Shown: one piece after another, positions 60,779 through 64,000 of the stretch
Layout: every line of letters starts with the position of its first letter
Numbering within the stretch: the stretch's first letter is position 1
Source: Actinomycetota bacterium
Lineage (GTDB): Bacteria; Actinomycetota; Acidimicrobiia; Acidimicrobiales; Ilumatobacteraceae
Length of the DNA: 64,000 nt
Assembly: GCA_009702045.1 (NCBI GenBank)
Contig: WLIV01000016.1
Location: forward strand, 17,580-81,579
Direction of reading: 5' to 3'
Notes under the pieces: model-generated
Seen by the model: the letters and a program-made list of their open reading frames with translations, nothing else
Database searches by the model: none
Told to the model about the DNA's origin: nothing
Made by a program: the position numbers and the translations under genes

Positions 60779-61974
60779 TCGCTCGCTCCGCTGACCTCAC
60801 CGCCGGCTCCGATAACGGAGTCGGTCAGTTCCAGATCCTTGACTTTCGCGCGCATGGCGATGGCCTTCTTGGAGAGGTCGTTGAAGAAGTCGCTGTCCAC
60901 GATCTCCTTCACGGAGTCCTTCCGCTTGGCCTCGTCGATCTCGACGCGCAGCACGGCAACCGTTCGCGTCAGGCTGCGTTCACGTTCGCCGACCTTCATG
61001 ATCATCACGTTGAACGAGTCGGCCAGGTCGGACATCTCATCAGCGAAGCGCGCCTTGGCGCTGCCGGTCACGTCGACCGAGTAGTCACCTTCGGCAACCT
61101 TTTGGCTACCTGAGGTGAGCCGACCGAGCCGACGGGTGACAAGCCCGGAGAGGAAGTAGATGAGTACCAGCAGCAGCACGTACGCGGCGCCGAACACGGG
61201 ATAGAGCACCCGCAGCACATGAGAACGGACGTTGTTGACGTACGACATCGGATAGTCGACACCCACTACACCTACAGTTCTGCCGGCCGTGTCCTTGATC
61301 GGTGTGTACACCGAGATCCAAGTGTTCAACGAGTCGGTGTAGGCCGGCTGGGCCGTCGTGCGCAGGAAACCGTCGGTGACGTAGCTCGGCACGGTGCCGT
61401 ACACCTTGGCGGCGCTGAAGAAGAAAGGTACCCCACACGGTTCGTCGCCCGGCTTTCCAGCGGCGTCACACCCACCGGGGTTGGTGTACCCGTACGCACC
61501 CCACTGGCCAATGAAGCGGAGCTCACCGTCTGGCGTGACTGCCAGCGTGTAGGGAGATGCAGTGGGGTTGGTGAGGCGAATGTTGCGCAGCTCGCTCACA
61601 TGCTGCCAATAGGCTTCGGCTGTCGGCCACGTGCTGTCCGCGGTGACGGTCTTTCCGGCGAAGTACCCAGCGTTGGCCGGGTAAGTGTCGCCGACCGTGG
61701 GCTTCTCTGGTACCGTCAGCAAGGTGGTGAAGTTGGCGACGTCGATCGTCCTCGCTCCACCCTCTGCCAGATCAACCAGGGTGTTCTTGAGGCGCGTGGT
61801 GGCGGTGTCGGTGGAGAAGCTGAGGATCCATCCGGCCACCACGACGAACACGACAGTGATCGCGGCACCGAAGCCGAACACGAGCTTCCAACGCATCCCG
61901 AGACGGAGTCTGCGTTTGGGCGAAGCGACCTCGCCCACACCTGGGGTTACTGTTGGAGCGGTGACTGCAGACAT
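60775..61974 (-). CDS. Membrane sensor with extracellular domain and HAMP
   Basis: A 399-residue protein: TM helix near residues 26-50, an extracytoplasmic sensing domain (about 50-255; Cache-like, with a likely Cys pair in GGCDAAGKPGDEPCG), TM helix 262-283, HAMP (about 285-340; VAEGDYSVDVTGSAKARFADEMSDLADSFN) and a 60-residue helical tail. No kinase, cyclase or methyl-accepting output is present. Coupled to the transporter by a 4-bp overlap, suggesting it controls or senses for that protein. GTG 61992 is an alternative start. Confidence 0.72.
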   Translation of the reverse strand: MSAVTAPTVTPGVGEVASPKRRLRLGMRWKLVFGFGAAITVVFVVVAGWILSFSTDTATTRLKNTLVDLAEGGARTIDVANFTTLLTVPEKPTVGDTYPANAGYFAGKTVTADSTWPTAEAYWQHVSELRNIRLTNPTASPYTLAVTPDGELRFIGQWGAYGYTNPGGCDAAGKPGDEPCGVPFFFSAAKVYGTVPSYVTDGFLRTTAQPAYTDSLNTWISVYTPIKDTAGRTVGVVGVDYPMSYVNNVRSHVLRVLYPVFGAAYVLLLVLIYFLSGLVTRRLGRLTSGSQKVAEGDYSVDVTGSAKARFADEMSDLADSFNVMIMKVGERERSLTRTVAVLRVEIDEAKRKDSVKEIVDSDFFNDLSKKAIAMRAKVKDLELTDSVIGAGGEVSGASE

Positions 61975-62107
61975 TTGGACACGGTACCTCACGGAAAGCG
62001 TTAATCAGCGAATGGCGTCGGAAACCGTGGGCTTCGGAACGCTTTCGTGCCCACCGACACCGGAATTGGCTGGCGCGCGCTCCCCGATTCCCTCGGTGGA
62101 GAGCTAC

Positions 62108-62203
62108 GTGTCCACTGGCGACAGCGGTGCGCTGAGCTTCTGGGAGCGCGCTGGCTTCCAGCAGGAACACACGCAGATCCGTCGCTTCCTCACTCCGCGC
62201 TGA
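62108..62203 (+). pseudogene. C-terminal remnant of a GNAT acetyltransferase
   Basis: A 31-codon tail STGDSGALSFWERAGFQQEH, then TQIRRFL and stop. This is the standard end of GNAT domains (N/D..A..FW/Y...GF). The acetyl-CoA-binding part is missing, so it is a fragment of a lost gene. Confidence 0.55.
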
Positions 62204-62248
62204 ATCGCAGCCGGCGCGCACAGTTGAAACCACAGATCGCCGATCAGT

Positions 62249-62254
62249 TACTGT
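62249..62254 (+). promoter_or_regulatory. -10 box of the methyltransferase gene
   Basis: TACTGT ends 6 nt before ATG 62261; TTGAAA at 62224-62229 could be a -35, though 19 bp away. Confidence 0.5.
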
Positions 62255-62260
62255 CCGCCG

Positions 62261-63064
62261 ATGGCCCCCGACACGACCTACATCATCCAGTCTGGTAGCC
62301 AGGCAGCGCACCGGCTCGACACCCTCGCCAGGGTGTGCTGGCCCGCCACCCAGGCCTTCCTCCAACGGCAGGGCTTCGAACCCGGCGGGCGCTTCCTCGA
62401 CGTCGGGTGCGGCAGCGGCGATGTCTCCACCCGAGTGGCTGCCACTGGTCTGAACGTGACCGGCATCGACGTCAATCCCGAGGTGATCGCCTTCGCCACT
62501 CAGCGCGCCGGCACTTCGTCGAACGTCGAGTTCCGGGCCGCTGACATCACAGAGGTCGGCACTTCCGGGCTCGAGGGTTTTGATGTGGTGTACGCGCGCT
62601 GTCTGCTGAGCCACCTCCCCGACCCGGCAGCCGCCATGGAGGCATTGCTGAGCGGCCTGAAGCCGGGCGGAATTCTGCTGATCGAAGACGTGGAAGTTGG
62701 CGGCGGCTGGAACGCTCCGCCGAGCGCTGCGCTCCAGCGCTATCGCGACCTGTATGTAGCAGCTGCCACCGCGAGCGGGGCCAGCCCGTGGGTCGCTGCC
62801 AGCTTCGGCGCCATGGCAGCGGCGCTCGGCGCCGTCGACGTACACGTCGACATGGTGCAACCCGTGCTGCGCGAGCCGCGTGACCAGATGATTCATGCAC
62901 TGACGATGGATGCCATCGCCGGACCGGTTCGAACGCACCAACTCGCCGAGGACCACGAGGTCGCGGCGTTGGTGAAGGAACTCTCCGACTTCGCGCACAC
63001 GCCGAACAACATCTCCACCCTGCCCCGCTTCGTGCAGATGGCAGCACGCCGCGTTGACGCCTGA
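62261..63064 (+). CDS. SAM-dependent class I methyltransferase
   Basis: A 267-residue cytosolic methyltransferase with motif I LDVGCGSGD (residues about 46-54), GIDVNP and RAADITE, FDVVYARCLLSHLPDP, and LKPGGILLIED. Substrate unknown; the family includes small-molecule and quinone methyltransferases. Confidence 0.87.
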   Translation: MAPDTTYIIQSGSQAAHRLDTLARVCWPATQAFLQRQGFEPGGRFLDVGCGSGDVSTRVAATGLNVTGIDVNPEVIAFATQRAGTSSNVEFRAADITEVGTSGLEGFDVVYARCLLSHLPDPAAAMEALLSGLKPGGILLIEDVEVGGGWNAPPSAALQRYRDLYVAAATASGASPWVAASFGAMAAALGAVDVHVDMVQPVLREPRDQMIHALTMDAIAGPVRTHQLAEDHEVAALVKELSDFAHTPNNISTLPRFVQMAARRVDA

Positions 63065-63151
63065 GCGGCGAGGCGCGCCGAACTCGCACGGTGTTGCCAG
63101 CGTCGGCTCAGCGTCGAAACAAATCTGCTTCCCAGGTTGTGGAACGAACTG

Positions 63152-64000
63152 GTGTTCGATAATACGGGAAGTGTGGAAGCATCCCTGGAACTCCTCGAAC
63201 TCGGCGCAACAGCAGTCGCGATGGTCAACGTGCACTCGCTGTCGCGCGAGTCGTTGGCAGCGGGTGCGTTGGGGTTGCAACAACACCTCGATCGGGTCCG
63301 CGCCTTACACGCAGTGGTCGTGGCCGAGGCCGACCGCCAGCGTGTGTGGGAAGGCAGTGGGGCACGCAACATGGCCGACTGGCTGGCAGGGCGCACCAAC
63401 ACCTCGTATGGCGACGCCGCCTCGCGCGTCCGGTTGGGTGAAGCGTTCGCTGCCTCACCCGAACTGAAAGACGCGGTCAACAACGGCGATATCAGTGCCG
63501 CCTCTGCCGAATCGCTGTTCGACGCGGTCACCAACCCACCAGACGGCGCCGACGTGTCCGCGTTGCTGGACGCGGTCAAAGGTGCCGGCCCACGCGACGC
63601 CAAAGACGCCGCCGAGAAATGGCGCGACACACACCGCAACGAAACACCCGAACAGTTCGAAGAACGCTGCCACCAGCAACGGGCTGTGCGTTCGGGCAGA
63701 CCGCTCGACGGGATGGTCACCACCACCGTCGTGCTACCCGTGCTCGCCAACCGGCAGTTCCTCAACTCCATCTCCCACGTCGCCGGCAAACCCTCCGAAG
63801 GCGACAGCCGCACCACCGAACAACGCCTCGCCGACGGGCTCGTCATGCTCTGCGACGCGTACGCCAAAGGGCAGGTCGTCGGCGGGCGCGAGAAGCCCAC
63901 GATCCTGATCACCATCAACGCCGAGTCCTTCGCCGGCCGCAGCGACGAACCTGGCCTCACCGCACACGGTGAACGCATCCCCGCACACGTCGTGCGGCAC
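63152..64000 (+). CDS. DUF222/HNH-endonuclease-type protein, 5' part
   Basis: An open frame of 283 codons running past the window end. It reads MVNVHSLSRESLAAGALGLQ, then AEADRQRVWEGSGARNMADWLAGRT, GEAFAASPELKDAVNNGDIS and the DUF222 feature RPLDGMVTTT. The HNH motif, if present, lies beyond 64000. GATAAT at 63158-63163 suggests that GTG 63173 could be the real start. DUF222 proteins are a large actinobacterial family, often multicopy and possibly mobile. Confidence 0.85.
   Translation, partial: MFDNTGSVEASLELLELGATAVAMVNVHSLSRESLAAGALGLQQHLDRVRALHAVVVAEADRQRVWEGSGARNMADWLAGRTNTSYGDAASRVRLGEAFAASPELKDAVNNGDISAASAESLFDAVTNPPDGADVSALLDAVKGAGPRDAKDAAEKWRDTHRNETPEQFEERCHQQRAVRSGRPLDGMVTTTVVLPVLANRQFLNSISHVAGKPSEGDSRTTEQRLADGLVMLCDAYAKGQVVGGREKPTILITINAESFAGRSDEPGLTAHGERIPAHVVRH

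Noticed and set aside
61772..63286. 504-codon leftward frame over the methyltransferase
   Set aside because: It overlaps both the HAMP sensor gene and the methyltransferase in antisense and shows no domain-like segments.
1..64000. tRNA, rRNA and CRISPR arrays
   Set aside because: Intergenic gaps were read for cloverleaf arms, CCA ends and regularly spaced repeats; none was found, though a covariance search could still detect a small RNA.

Overview
The window is high-GC DNA that reads as actinobacterial chromosome. Lineage-typical content includes a luciferase-like F420-type oxidoreductase, a mycofactocin locus (mftA-mftB-mftC), two LytR-CpsA-Psr ligases, an NDMA-type alcohol dehydrogenase, a DUF2889 protein, a DUF222/HNH protein and frequent GTG/TTG starts. 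At least fifteen genes have a TANNNT box 6-10 nt before the start codon and no Shine-Dalgarno, which points to leaderless transcripts. My guess, by inference only, is the class Acidimicrobiia (Ilumatobacter-like). No rRNA, tRNA or CRISPR array was seen.

Layout. 1-238: short direct and tandem repeats. 239-4441: metF, purH and two membrane proteins. 4540-14204: a probable catabolic region with a Rieske oxygenase, a thiolase-like protein and its DUF35 partner, a hot-dog protein, an alpha/beta hydrolase, an amidohydrolase, DUF2889, a SnoaL-like protein, a ferritin-like protein and an LLM oxidoreductase; the substrate is unknown. 14347-22618: a surface protein with a sorting-like tail, a tightly coupled PrsW/zinc-ribbon/winged-helix operon, a 1158-residue GGDEF-PAS-GAF-PAS-GAF-EAL protein, a small membrane protein and a ClC-type channel. 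22619-24165: an eroded patch with an integrase fragment, a toxin-antitoxin-like pair, a small membrane protein and a nuclease-family fragment. 24166-31127: acyl-CoA dehydrogenase, lipoprotein hydrolase, cell-surface acyltransferase and MFS transporter. 31135-39268: cysS and valS (divergent), L,D-transpeptidase, MscS channel and two tandem LCP proteins. 39269-46988: a VWA/MoxR/alcohol dehydrogenase operon facing the mycofactocin genes mftA, mftB and mftC, followed by plsY, a 40-residue ORF and an OYE/FadH-type oxidoreductase; two related palindromic elements flank this last block. 47075-51859: a HAD phosphatase fused through a membrane segment to a GH18 domain, then pirin, glyoxalase-fold and acyl-CoA synthetase genes. 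51882-61974: an unusual signalling-like cluster. 62108-64000: a GNAT fragment, a methyltransferase and a DUF222 gene that runs off the end.

The strongest candidate for an undescribed system is 51882-59273. One arm encodes a 926-residue ABC-exporter-like protein in which every NBD catalytic motif is lost, yet which carries an intact-looking cyclic-nucleotide-binding domain. It is translationally coupled to an acetolactate-decarboxylase-like domain fused to a winged helix, and to a further 179-residue protein. The divergent arm encodes a ParA/MinD ATPase, a protein joining a histidine-kinase-type ATPase-like segment to a GNAT domain, and a second GNAT-like protein. Convergent to it lies an output-less HAMP sensor coupled to a multi-pass transporter. 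Also notable are the HAD-TM-GH18 fusion, the loss of an active-site lysine in PurH, and the mycofactocin locus lacking mftD/E/F nearby.
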